Part shown: positions 16,186-23,506 of the stretch, piece by piece
How the letters are laid out: every line of letters starts with the position of its first letter
Position numbering within the stretch: the first letter of the stretch is position 1
DNA from: an uncultured Pseudomonadales bacterium
Lineage (GTDB): Bacteria > Pseudomonadota > Gammaproteobacteria > Pseudomonadales > Azotimanducaceae
Direction of reading: 5' to 3'
Assembly: GCA_958296195.1 (NCBI GenBank)
Contig: OY282455.1
Location: 992,001-1,056,000 of the forward strand
Length of the DNA stretch: 64,000 nt
Made by a program: the position numbers and the translations under genes
The notes under the pieces: model-generated
Told to the model about the DNA's origin: nothing
The model's input: only the letters and a program-made list of their open reading frames with translations
The model's database searches: none

Positions 16186-16291
16186 CGACCTGCCCCAATC
16201 TTCTGATGGTGGGCTTGGTCCAAGGCTTTGGCGGGGCGGTCAGGCCTTCTGAAGCATGGGAACGCGGGGGGGGGGGGGGGGGGGGCGTCAT
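16121..16291 (-). CDS. Lasso-like RiPP precursor 2 (56 residues) with poly-Pro start
   Basis: A small gene: MTPPPPPPPRSHASEG, then 'PPKPWTKPTIRRLGQVVENE', then 'SGSSNWDRENTQYYPSE'. The leader motif W24-T-K-P27-x-I29-R matches the YxxPxL motif bound by PqqD-like proteins and the motif of precursor 1. Gly41 lies 14 residues after Pro27, exactly as in precursor 1, and is the likely core residue 1, with Glu8 of the core in position for an 8-membered ring. The 20-C run (16266-16285) encodes the prolines. Two starts exist: ATG at 16291 (in frame now) and ATG at 16298, better spaced from AGGAAG but out of frame unless the run is 19 C. The 3' half overlaps the hydroxylase-like frame. Confidence 0.6.
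   Translation of the reverse strand: MTPPPPPPPRSHASEGLTAPPKPWTKPTIRRLGQVVENESGSSNWDRENTQYYPSE
16266..16285. repeat. 20-nt poly-G (poly-C on the coding strand) tract
   Basis: An uninterrupted run of 20 G on the plus strand just inside the start of precursor 2. Runs of this length are slippage hotspots; each one-base change moves the downstream peptide into or out of frame. The exact count is the least certain kind of base call. Confidence 0.85.
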
Positions 16292-16573
16292 AAGTCATGG
16301 CTCATCTTCCTGATCGTTGGTTGAAATGAAGAATCATATCTCTGCTCCTCGGAGGAGGGGGAATATAGAACATCGCGTCTGCTAGGTGAAGGTTCCCAGA
16401 TTCCCTGTTAAGGCTCCGAAGAGGGTGTCTCAGGCTGTTGGGCTGTCATTGAGGGCAGTTCGGGACGAGGAGTGCCTTGTCGCGCTTGCGAAGAAGGGCG
16501 GGGAAGTGCGCCGAGGGCATGGCGGATGCCTAGCTGGAGTCGATGCGTCGGCGCATCCCCGCATGCAGCGGCG

Positions 16574-16723
16574 GGCACTTTGACGCTGACGCTGCACGTA
16601 CACATAATGTCGACAACTTGAGCTGCGCCGGATTCTCATGGACTTGAAACAAATCGAAAGCGAGAGCCCTGCTTCGGTAAACTACACCTTTCGCCCGGCG
16701 GCGGAATCCGAGCACCTTGAGTC
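16574..16723 (+). pseudogene. Collapsed copy of an antitoxin/ParE locus
   Basis: This stretch matches 56783-57115 base by base at both ends but lacks the middle. The upstream region and first codons of the antitoxin (GCACTTTGACGCTGACGCTG..., ATGGACTTGAAACAAATCGA) run up to GAAAGCGAG. The sequence then jumps to the end of the antitoxin (AGCCCTGCTTCGGT) and the first 16 codons of the toxin before a TAA. The jump lies between two GAAAGCGAG repeats that flank the lost part in the intact locus. It is thus a deletion relic, not a gene; the conserved part includes the promoter region. Confidence 0.8.
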
Positions 16724-16750
16724 TTAAACCGCGACTCCCAGCGCAACCCA

Positions 16751-18628
16751 GTGAACCCCATCTGCGGCATCTGTTCCCTAGGCGACCCGAGCGGACTGAA
16801 TGCTATGCTGGCGGGGCTTGCGCCGGCGGCCCCCGGCGGCGATTGGACAGACCCGAACGTCGGCGTGGGCCTCGGCTTTGCGCGCAGCCGTTTCACGCCG
16901 TTGGCCGAGGCGCTGCATTTCGACCGCGAGGCGGGCTTGGCCGCCGTTGTCGATGCTCGCCTTGACGACCGCGCAGGGTTCTGCGACGCACTCGGCCTAC
17001 AACGCTCCGAAGGCGCCGCTCTTGCCGATGGCGAACTGCTGTTGCGCGGCTACAAACGTTGGGCGGGCGAGCTCCCGAAGCACCTGTTCGGCGACTACGT
17101 CTTCGCCATCTGGGACGCTCGGAAACGAGTGCTCTTCCTCGCCCGCGACCCGATGGGTGTGAAGCCCTGCTACTACTCGTACTCCGCGGCGACGCGGCGT
17201 TTCGCGTTTGCCGGCCTGTTGGACGCCGTGCTGGCCGCGCCGTGTGCGTCCGCCGAACTTGACGAGGCCGTAGTGGCGCGGTCGCTGACACGCACTGGGC
17301 TGCATGACGCCGAGCGCACATTCTTTCGGGACGTAAGCAAGCTGCCGCCCGGCCACTCGCTTACCTTGACCGTCGGTCCTGCCGAACGATTCACCATTGC
17401 GTTGGCGCGTCACTGGCAGCCGGAACAGGCGGCCGCGGTGCGACGCTCCTCCGACGACGACTACGCTGAGGAGTTTCTGTCCCTCTTCACGCAGGCCGTG
17501 GCCACGCGGCTGCAAGGCGCAGACCCCATTGGCGCACATTTGAGCGGCGGCCTGGACTCCTCCAGCATCGCCGTGCTGGCCGCACGAGAGCTGCGCCATT
17601 CAAACCGACCGGCGCCGCTGACCTTCAGTTGGTTGCCGGATTTGGTCGGCAAGCCGCCGAGCGAAACGTACGCTCCCGAATACGAAGCCATTGACGCTGT
17701 ATGCCGTCAGGAAGGGCTTGCGGCCTTCCATTGCGCCCCAAAGGCCGACGATCTGGTTAGGGTGCTGCGCCTTGATGGGGCTCGGCCGGGGGTACACGTT
17801 CTGGCGAGCGAAGAAGTAGTGCAGCGTCGCGCCGCGGAGCAAGGCGTACGGGTGCTGTTGTCCGGCTGGGGCGGAGACCAAGGCGCATCGTTCAACGGTC
17901 GCGGCCACCAAGCGCATCTGCTGTTGAGCGGGCGTTGGGGCCAACTCGCCGCCCACGGCCGTGTGCTCGGCGCAGGCCGGCTCCAAACCTTTGCGGACGC
18001 GGCGCTGCCGCTGGTGCATCCCGACGCACGGCGGCGGCTCCGGCGGCTGCTGCGGGGGGCAATGCACAGCCGAGGCGATTTCAGCGACGAACCTTGGCTG
18101 TCGCGCTGGCTGGTGCATCCGGCTTTGGCCCGGCGCACCCATGTCCAGCCGAGGCGCAAGTCGCGCCTCTTCAACATGCGCGAAGCGCTGCTGTCGGGCC
18201 TTGGCGGCGGCGCCATCGTCGAACGCATTGAAGGCTGGGCCGCGGGCGGTGCGCAGCGCGGCATCGAATACCGCTATCCGCTGCTGGATCGCCGCCTGCT
18301 GCAGTTCGTGCTGGGCTTACCGCCGGAGCAGTTCCTGCGCGGCCAGTGGAACCGCTGGCTGATGCGCCATGCGCTGCGGGGCGTCCTCCCCGCGTCGATC
18401 CTGTGGAGTCGCAGCAAGACCGACCCGGCTCGATACGACTCGATGTTCGATGCCTTCGCCGCCGCCCTGCCCTTGGCGCGCCGACTGCTCGAGGAGTGCG
18501 GAGCTCCGCCACCCCGAGCGCAGTATGTGGACCTGCCGCGCCTGCTCGACAGGCTGGATGCGGCCCGCTTCCGCGTCGAACCGCGCTGGGAGTCAATTCG
18601 CTGCGCCTTGCAGTTCCTCGACTTCTGA
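16751..18628 (+). CDS. Asparagine-synthetase-like lasso cyclase (LasC/McjC type)
   Basis: A 625-residue protein with an N-terminal glutaminase-like domain (about 1-210) and a C-terminal ATP-pyrophosphatase domain. The PP-loop 'SGGLDSSS' is at 265-272, with 'LLSGWGGDQGASFNGRGHQA' and 'EYRYPLLDRRLLQFVLGLPP' further on. In lasso clusters this family adenylates an Asp/Glu side chain and closes the macrolactam. The start context is MNPICGIC: Cys is at position 5 rather than the N-terminal position 2 needed by true glutaminases, which fits a cyclase more than asparagine synthesis. The GTG start is unusual but no better one exists. It faces away from the kinase operon and toward the tailoring genes. 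Confidence 0.82.
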   Translation: MNPICGICSLGDPSGLNAMLAGLAPAAPGGDWTDPNVGVGLGFARSRFTPLAEALHFDREAGLAAVVDARLDDRAGFCDALGLQRSEGAALADGELLLRGYKRWAGELPKHLFGDYVFAIWDARKRVLFLARDPMGVKPCYYSYSAATRRFAFAGLLDAVLAAPCASAELDEAVVARSLTRTGLHDAERTFFRDVSKLPPGHSLTLTVGPAERFTIALARHWQPEQAAAVRRSSDDDYAEEFLSLFTQAVATRLQGADPIGAHLSGGLDSSSIAVLAARELRHSNRPAPLTFSWLPDLVGKPPSETYAPEYEAIDAVCRQEGLAAFHCAPKADDLVRVLRLDGARPGVHVLASEEVVQRRAAEQGVRVLLSGWGGDQGASFNGRGHQAHLLLSGRWGQLAAHGRVLGAGRLQTFADAALPLVHPDARRRLRRLLRGAMHSRGDFSDEPWLSRWLVHPALARRTHVQPRRKSRLFNMREALLSGLGGGAIVERIEGWAAGGAQRGIEYRYPLLDRRLLQFVLGLPPEQFLRGQWNRWLMRHALRGVLPASILWSRSKTDPARYDSMFDAFAAALPLARRLLEECGAPPPRAQYVDLPRLLDRLDAARFRVEPRWESIRCALQFLDF

Positions 18629-18738
18629 AGCGCAGGGAAACACAAGCGGCAATCAGCCCATTGCTACGTCCACAGGGCAGCCGGCCGCCGACATCACTCA
18701 ACGGTGCGCTGGCGCCAGCTCGTGCGCTTGTTCTGCGG

Positions 18739-19485
18739 TCAGGCGCCGCCAGTCGCCGGCAATGTCCCAAGGCGGATGCGCGACCGCCAGTCCTGCGGAA
18801 TCGAGAAGCCTTGGCTCCAGCGGAACGTGTCCTCGCACAACACTCCGTGCCAGAACAGAGGCGCCTGGGCGGAGACGCGAAAGAAGTACGCGACGTCGGT
18901 GCGGTCCGGCACCACGATCATCTCGCCGGTGCGGGGGTCGATGTAGCGGAACGACGATCCGCCCGGCTGCGCCACCTGCACCAGGAACACCACCCAGCCG
19001 ACGTAGCCGAACCGGTCCGTGTGCCAGCCCCTGAACGCCCCCGGCGGATAGAACTGATCGCCCACGCAAGGGCACTTGCAGCCAAGGAAGCGATCCATGG
19101 CCCGACGCAACGGCGCAATGCGCGGCGAGGGATGCTTGAAGTGGCAGTTGGTTGACCCCATCGTCCATTCGTGGGGCTCCTGCACGGCGTTCGCCGGCCC
19201 CTTCGTCGCCTTCGATCGCACCCGCCGCCGCAGATAATTGGTGCCCGCATGGCGGCGCTCGAAGAACGCCATCAGCGGCACGTCCGGCGGCGCCAGTAGC
19301 CGGCGCCGCCGCTCGCCGAGTTCTTGCTCCGCACGAGCGAAGTGGTTGAGATCCAATTTCGTAGGCAGCGTCGCCAGGGAGCGACAGGTTTCGGCCACCT
19401 CCTCAAAGCCGGCGATGGCCTCAAAGGGAATGGCTAGGAACCAATCATCGCCCGCAGGTTCCGAACCGCGCCTGACCGCTTTCAT
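18739..19485 (-). CDS. Putative 2-oxoglutarate/Fe(II) oxygenase-like tailoring protein
   Basis: A 248-residue protein not firmly recognised. Its centre reads 'QFYPPGAFRGWHTDRFGYVG', then 'SSFRYIDPRTGEMIVVPDRT' and 'APLFWHGVLCEDTFRWSQGF'. The H-x-D pair in WHTD and the distal WHG, about 60 residues apart on a beta-rich stretch, resemble the iron-binding triad of double-stranded beta-helix oxygenases. It starts 7 bases after the sulfotransferase stop in a four-gene minus-strand run beginning with precursor 1, so it most likely modifies the peptide (for example hydroxylation). Family membership is inferred from motif spacing only. Confidence 0.5.
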   Translation of the reverse strand: MKAVRRGSEPAGDDWFLAIPFEAIAGFEEVAETCRSLATLPTKLDLNHFARAEQELGERRRRLLAPPDVPLMAFFERRHAGTNYLRRRVRSKATKGPANAVQEPHEWTMGSTNCHFKHPSPRIAPLRRAMDRFLGCKCPCVGDQFYPPGAFRGWHTDRFGYVGWVVFLVQVAQPGGSSFRYIDPRTGEMIVVPDRTDVAYFFRVSAQAPLFWHGVLCEDTFRWSQGFSIPQDWRSRIRLGTLPATGGA

Positions 19486-19492
19486 GCCGCCG

Positions 19493-20344
19493 CTACCCCA
19501 TCAGTTCGTAGCCGAAGTACGCCAAGGCATCTTCATGATCCCGGAACACCCGGTTGAACGCAGCCAGGTCGTCCGACTGCAGGCGTGCGAAGTGCCGTGC
19601 GTTCATGTCCGTCAACGGTTCGTCGTAGCTCTTCACCTTGATGCGCCGTCGCAGATTCAGGTCCGCAAGCTGCGGCGCCAGCGCACGAATCTCCTCCGCC
19701 ACGGCTTCCGGTGCCGCGCACATCCGCTCGTAGGTGAAGAACACGCCTTGGCCCCCCCATGCCTCGATGTTGCGCCGCTGCCACGCCAGGCAGTTGGTGG
19801 CATGGGCCGCGGCGGCCGCCGGCAGGCTCTTGCCGCGCTCCTCGAATTGGCGGAGGTAGCGTGGTGGGAAGCTCTTCCGGTAGTAGCGGCAGATACCTTC
19901 GCAAACGGCGTAGGGGTTGCGCACCATGAACAGAAACTTGGCGTTGTCGAAATGCCGGGCGAGCTGCTCCACGCACAGCATGTGCGACGGTGACTTGGTG
20001 ACGAACACCGAGGCGCGGGCGTCGGCGGCGTGGGCATGGAAGTGCCATGCCTTGCGGGTGCGCGGCCAGTCGTGGTTGCAGGGGTCCGCGAACAAATCGA
20101 TCCAGCGCGGCTCGGCGGCCCACAGCAGGCCGGGGAGCCAACCGTCCGGGCCGTGCGGCCGCCACGGCAGGGGGCCGGCGTAGCCGTGCGTCCTCTGTCC
20201 CTCCCGCGGCAGGCGCCAAACTGCGCGGCAGGCCTCCAGGGCGCCCGCCAGAAACGAAGAGCCGCTGTCGTTCGGGCAGACGACGAACAGGTGGGCGTCC
20301 AGCAGGCGGGCGAGGTCCCGGTTCGCGGCGGGGATGCGGTTCAT
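19493..20344 (-). CDS. Sulfotransferase family protein (second in the RiPP cluster)
   Basis: A 283-residue protein with a sulfotransferase fold. The PAPS 5'-loop region is 'LFVVCPNDSGSSFLAGALEA' and the 3'-phosphate motif 'NAKFLFMVRNPYAVCEGICR'; 'ASVFVTKSPSHMLCVEQLAR' lies between, as in protein-tyrosine or carbohydrate sulfotransferases. The ATG at 20344 overlaps the glycosyltransferase stop as ATGA; an upstream in-frame ATG at 20377 would overlap more. It differs strongly from the sulfotransferase at 13899-14840, so the pair may sulfate different sites, one perhaps on the sugar added by the preceding enzyme. Target is inferred. Confidence 0.75.
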   Translation of the reverse strand: MNRIPAANRDLARLLDAHLFVVCPNDSGSSFLAGALEACRAVWRLPREGQRTHGYAGPLPWRPHGPDGWLPGLLWAAEPRWIDLFADPCNHDWPRTRKAWHFHAHAADARASVFVTKSPSHMLCVEQLARHFDNAKFLFMVRNPYAVCEGICRYYRKSFPPRYLRQFEERGKSLPAAAAAHATNCLAWQRRNIEAWGGQGVFFTYERMCAAPEAVAEEIRALAPQLADLNLRRRIKVKSYDEPLTDMNARHFARLQSDDLAAFNRVFRDHEDALAYFGYELMG

Positions 20345-21264
20345 CGGCCTGTGGGTGCGCTCCGTTTTTCGCGCCACCGACTTCGGGCGGCGTCAATATG
20401 TGCCCGGGTCAGGCAGGCCGTGTAGGCGTCCGCCCACTGCCGGTACGCCGGGTGCGGCTTGTGCGCGGAGTTCCCTTCGGCCCAGCGCAGCATGGCCTGC
20501 GTCATCCAGGGCTTCACCGGCCCGGCGAAGTGCAGCGCCTTGGCGTCCTCCATCCGCCAGCCGGTACGGGCGCGAATCTCCGCCGCCATCGGCACCACGT
20601 AGTCGTAGCGCCAGTCCACCAGCGTTTGCCGGCCGGCGAAGTGGCGGTTCAGAACGAACTGGTCCGTGTGCTGCGTCGCCTGATCCCGCCAAGCCTTGGG
20701 CGACACTAGCGCCAGCAGCCCTTCATAGTGGCGCTCGTCCGCCAGCAGCCGGCCGTCGATCATCAGGAAGCCGCTGCCGAACGTGTGCTCCAACGCGCCG
20801 GCAGCGTGCGCCACCGGCGCGAACGTGGCGGCGTCCCGGCGCTGGCCGCGCAGACAGGCCTCGTCGCTTCGACAAAGCAGCAACGCCGGCGAACGGAACA
20901 GCTCGCCCACCGAGGCTTGGAACAGCACGTCGCTGTCGTAGAACAGCACCTTGCGGTAGCCACGCAGCCGGAACGCCTCCAGGCAGAGGAACTCGCCCAG
21001 GCGATGCGCTAGCCGCGGCTGCGCGGCGCCTAGGGCGTCAAGACGCCGCCGCAGCTCGGTCGATATCCGTTCGTAGCGGATGTCGCCGCAGGCCGCCTGC
21101 AGAAGCTCCCGTTGGCGTTCGGGGAGGCTGTCGTGGATGACGACGACATCGCCGTTGAAGTTGGGATGGCGGCGGCGGAAGGAGTCAATGGCGGTGAGGG
21201 CGCCGGGAACAAAGGACTTCGTGACGGCCGTGGTGAAGCAGACGGGTGCCGGCCGGGCGTCCAT
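20341..21264 (-). CDS. GT8-family glycosyltransferase (RiPP cluster)
   Basis: A 307-residue glycosyltransferase of the GT8 fold. The metal/nucleotide-sugar D-x-D motif is in 'KVLFYDSDVLFQAS', an acceptor-side 'FGSGFLMID' follows, and the family's C-terminal 'ALHFAGPVKPW' (H-x-x-G-x-x-K-P-W) is present. GT8 enzymes are retaining transferases using UDP-sugars. I chose the ATG at 21264 after GGGAAGGA rather than the GTG at 21282. It begins 24 bases after the precursor 1 stop and overlaps the sulfotransferase gene, so precursor, glycosylation and sulfation genes are co-transcribed. A glycosylated, sulfated RiPP is the natural reading. Confidence 0.8.
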   Translation of the reverse strand: MDARPAPVCFTTAVTKSFVPGALTAIDSFRRRHPNFNGDVVVIHDSLPERQRELLQAACGDIRYERISTELRRRLDALGAAQPRLAHRLGEFLCLEAFRLRGYRKVLFYDSDVLFQASVGELFRSPALLLCRSDEACLRGQRRDAATFAPVAHAAGALEHTFGSGFLMIDGRLLADERHYEGLLALVSPKAWRDQATQHTDQFVLNRHFAGRQTLVDWRYDYVVPMAAEIRARTGWRMEDAKALHFAGPVKPWMTQAMLRWAEGNSAHKPHPAYRQWADAYTACLTRAHIDAARSRWREKRSAPTGR

Positions 21265-21287
21265 CGGTCCTTCCCGCGACACGGGCG

Positions 21288-21506
21288 TCAGCTCTGAATG
21301 TAGTAGAGATGATCTTCCACAAGATCTGGGTCTCTAGAGGTTCCCGTTTCCTGCAAGTCGGCGTCTTCAATGAGCCGGAGCACCGGTTTGGACCACCGCT
21401 TCTTGCCGGCCGCATTCCCGCTCGCCCGGGCCTGCGGCGACTGGTCGGCTACTTCAGTGTGGGCATTTGACGTGTTCGGGGGGGGGGGGGGGGGGGAGGA
21501 TTTCAT
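21288..21506 (-). CDS. Lasso-like RiPP precursor 1 (72 residues) with poly-Pro start
   Basis: Reads MKSSPPPPPPNTSNAH..., then 'GKKRWSKPVLRLIEDADLQE' and 'TGTSRDPDLVEDHLYYIQS'. W38-S-K-P41-x-L43 is the YxxPxL leader motif recognised by PqqD-like proteins. Counting from it, Gly55 is core residue 1 and Asp7 of the core could close a 7-membered ring; if Thr54 is instead the usual -2 Thr, the core starts at Thr56 with Glu9 as acceptor. The C-terminal Ser72 is where PadeK-type kinases act. The ATG at 21506 follows GAAAGGCAG. The 19-C run at 21478-21496 encodes the prolines, and no other start lies downstream. First gene of the glycosyltransferase/sulfotransferase/oxygenase operon. Confidence 0.7.
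   Translation of the reverse strand: MKSSPPPPPPNTSNAHTEVADQSPQARASGNAAGKKRWSKPVLRLIEDADLQETGTSRDPDLVEDHLYYIQS
21478..21496. repeat. 19-nt poly-G (poly-C on the coding strand) tract
   Basis: Nineteen G on the plus strand, inside codons 4-10 of precursor 1. Any change not divisible by three puts the leader and core out of frame with the only start codon. Candidate contingency locus; run length should be treated as approximate. Confidence 0.85.
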
Positions 21507-21685
21507 AGTCTGCCTTTCGTGAAAGAAAACACTGGTGGATGTTGCCGTATCAGTTTTCCTGATGTCAAGCCGTGTACGGGATCACCCAGACCCATTTTTA
21601 AGTCGCGTCCGCCAATCATTGGTGAAACAAGGGGCCTAAATCAACCTTGGTTTTCCATGGACAGTAGGCATCATAGCTCTTCCGC

Positions 21686-21814
21686 GGAGGAAATGCAGCG
21701 CTTCGGGGAGACCGTCTAGGTCAGTACAGCATCAGGATCAACGCCCAATGGCGCATCTGTTTCCGCTGGAGCGACGACGGGCCTTGGGACGTCGAAATCG
21801 TGGACTACCATTGA
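21686..21814 (+). pseudogene. HigB toxin, 3' remnant
   Basis: The frame ends '[20 protein letters not shown]' and '[20 protein letters not shown]' then Y-H and TGA at 21812-21814. This is the unmistakable C-terminal half of HigB/RelE mRNA interferases ('G-Q-[YW]-S-I-R-I-N-x-Q-W-R-I-C-F'). The first 50 or so residues are absent and upstream DNA shows no match. It lies 15 bases before higA, the normal higBA order, so the toxin has been deleted from its 5' side. Confidence 0.75.
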
Positions 21815-21829
21815 AGAGGACCTGTTGAC

Positions 21830-22102
21830 ATGGCCACCAAGAGCGGAATGAACCCGGTGCATCCGGGCGAAGTGCTTCGCGAGGAACTCGACGAGCTTGG
21901 CGCCTCGGCGAACGCATTGGCCAAGGTAATCGACGTACCCACGAATCGAGTCACGGCAATCCTCAACGGCGAACGCGGCGTCACCGCCGACACTGCCCTC
22001 CGCCTCGGCCGCTACTTCGACACTACCGCACAGTTCTGGCTGAACCTACAGCAGACTTGGCAGAGCCGGCGGCGGAATTTCTGGCCGGCCTTGACCTTAT
22101 AA
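21830..22102 (+). CDS. higA: HigA-family antitoxin, C-terminus frameshifted
   Basis: A 90-residue HTH protein: 'MNPVHPGEVLREELDELGAS', 'NRVTAILNGERGVTADTALR', 'YFDTTAQFWLNLQQT', all typical of HigA (XRE-type helix-turn-helix). After 'LQQT' the frame gives 'WQSRRRNFWPALTL'. The alternative frame reads 'LAEPAAEFLAGLDLITPISQ', the expected family ending, so a small indel near 22058 has altered the last 15 residues. The DNA-binding core is intact, so it may still repress, but its toxin partner is broken. Kept as a CDS with that caveat. Confidence 0.75.
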   Translation: MATKSGMNPVHPGEVLREELDELGASANALAKVIDVPTNRVTAILNGERGVTADTALRLGRYFDTTAQFWLNLQQTWQSRRRNFWPALTL

Positions 22103-22152
22103 CGCCCATCTCGCAGCCATTGGGAGCACGATGCGAGAATCAACCCTAAACT

Positions 22153-22183
22153 TGAAAATTCGGATTCGGAATCCGAATTTTCA
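22153..22183. promoter_or_regulatory. Perfect 31-bp palindrome upstream of an ATPase gene
   Basis: TGAAAATTCGGATTC, one G, then GAATCCGAATTTTCA: perfect 15-base arms (22153-22167 and 22169-22183), ending 15 bases before the ATPase start. Far beyond chance for its length. Probably the operator or the recognition site of the encoded protein. Confidence 0.6.
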
Positions 22184-22198
22184 GGGTAAAATCGCCCC

Positions 22199-23353
22199 AT
22201 GCTTCCACGCATCGCTTACCTGAATCAACTCACTGCCGCTACGGCGCGGTCCCCGGTCACCGCGCTGCTGGGGCCACGTCAATGCGGGAAAACAACGCTT
22301 GCCCGCGAGTTTGCCGCAACCCGCAAATCCACCATGTTCGATTTAGAGTCCGAGCCGGACGTTCGGCGGCTTGCCAACCCTGAACTCGTCTTGGGCGGAT
22401 TGGATGGGCTTGTGGTCCTTGATGAGATGCAGCGGATGCCACAGCTTTTCGCCGTGCTCCGGGTGCTGGTGGACCGGCCCAACCGCAACGTCCGTTTCCT
22501 GATTTTGGGCAGCGCATCGCCGGACCTGGTGCGCGGCGCATCCGAATCCCTCGCCGGGCGGGTGGAGTTCATCGAACTGACTGGATTCGACCTGAGCGAG
22601 ACGGGGGACGACGCCTGGCGCAAGCTGTGGTTTCGGGGCGGGTTGCCCCGCTCCTACCTAGCGGCGTCAAGCGAAGACAGCGCAACTTGGCGCGACGGAT
22701 TCATCCGCACCTTCCTGGAGCGGGACATTCCGCAGTTGGGGATAACGGTGCCGGCGCCGGCCATGCGCCGATTTTGGACCATGTTGGCGCATTGGCACGG
22801 GCAAACTTGGAACGCCTCCGAGTTGGGGCGGGCGATGTCCCTCTCCGACAAAACCGTGCGCCGCTATCTGGACCTGCTAACGGGCACCTACATGATCCGC
22901 CAACTCCAGCCTTGGTTCGAAAACCTGGCCAAGCGCCAAGTGAAGGCGCCCAAGGTGTATCTGAGGGACCTCGGCTTGCTCCATGCCCTGCTGGGCCTCG
23001 GCGACGCCGCTGCGCTGCTCGCCCACCCCTGCGTTGGCGCCTCTTGGGAGGGTTTTGTCATTGAACAAGTCATGCGGGCCATGCGCCCGAACGAAGGTTG
23101 GTTTTGGAGCGCCCACAGCGGCGGCGAACTGGATCTTCTGATCATCCACAAGGGCCGGCGCATAGGCTTTGAAGTGAAGTTCAGCGAAGCACCGAAAATT
23201 GCCAAAACCACTCGCAACGTCGCCTCAGCCTTGGCTCTGGATCACCTGTTTGTGGTGTGCCCGACACCGACAGCTTATCCGGTGGATGACCGAATTACCG
23301 TGCTGCCCATCACGGAAGCCTCGAACCTCCGCGAGCGCATCGACTCGCTTTAG
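22199..23353 (+). CDS. AAA_14/DUF4143 ATPase (COG1373)
   Basis: A 384-residue protein of the short AAA_14-DUF4143 subtype. Walker A 'GPRQCGKT' at 25-32, Walker B 'GLVVLDEMQRMP' at about 71-82, sensor 'RFLILGSASPDLV', the subtype-specific 'FIRTFLERDIPQLGITVPAP', a winged helix ('ELGRAMSLSDKTVRRYLDLL'), and the DUF4143 tail 'FWSAHSGGELDLLIIHKGRR' plus 'GFEVKFSEAPK', where E-L-D and E-V-K fit a PD-(D/E)XK core. It is the closest relative in this window of the minus-strand gene at 35610-36782. Solitary; no toxin activity can be deduced. Confidence 0.88.
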   Translation: MLPRIAYLNQLTAATARSPVTALLGPRQCGKTTLAREFAATRKSTMFDLESEPDVRRLANPELVLGGLDGLVVLDEMQRMPQLFAVLRVLVDRPNRNVRFLILGSASPDLVRGASESLAGRVEFIELTGFDLSETGDDAWRKLWFRGGLPRSYLAASSEDSATWRDGFIRTFLERDIPQLGITVPAPAMRRFWTMLAHWHGQTWNASELGRAMSLSDKTVRRYLDLLTGTYMIRQLQPWFENLAKRQVKAPKVYLRDLGLLHALLGLGDAAALLAHPCVGASWEGFVIEQVMRAMRPNEGWFWSAHSGGELDLLIIHKGRRIGFEVKFSEAPKIAKTTRNVASALALDHLFVVCPTPTAYPVDDRITVLPITEASNLRERIDSL

Positions 23354-23392
23354 TTGAAGCCACTAAACAATGCGAGTGAAACCAGACAGCCT

Positions 23393-23452
23393 AGCCCGCA
23401 AGGGCTGATCCCAAGGACAGTTGGCAGTCCTTGACGGCTTGGGTCGCCAAGC
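23393..23452. promoter_or_regulatory. Cluster of three short hairpins before an ATPase gene
   Basis: AGCCC-gcaa-GGGCT (23393-23406), CAAGGAC-8 nt-GTCCTTG (23412-23433) and GCTTGG-gtcg-CCAAGC (23437-23452) lie one after another in the gap between two ATPase genes, 54 bases before the next start. No U-run follows, so they are not a standard terminator. They could be a leader structure or operator; weak evidence. Confidence 0.3.
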
Positions 23453-23506
23453 GCAGAATTCTTTCCATCTTCGCAACCGCGCAGAGCGCAGTCACCAGGG
23501 AAAATC

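Noticed and set aside
16266-16285. Poly-G as an assembly gap filler
   Set aside because: Cannot be excluded, but the frames on both sides form a matching precursor, and two further tracts of like length sit in comparable places, one also inside a precursor. Kept as real with a caveat.
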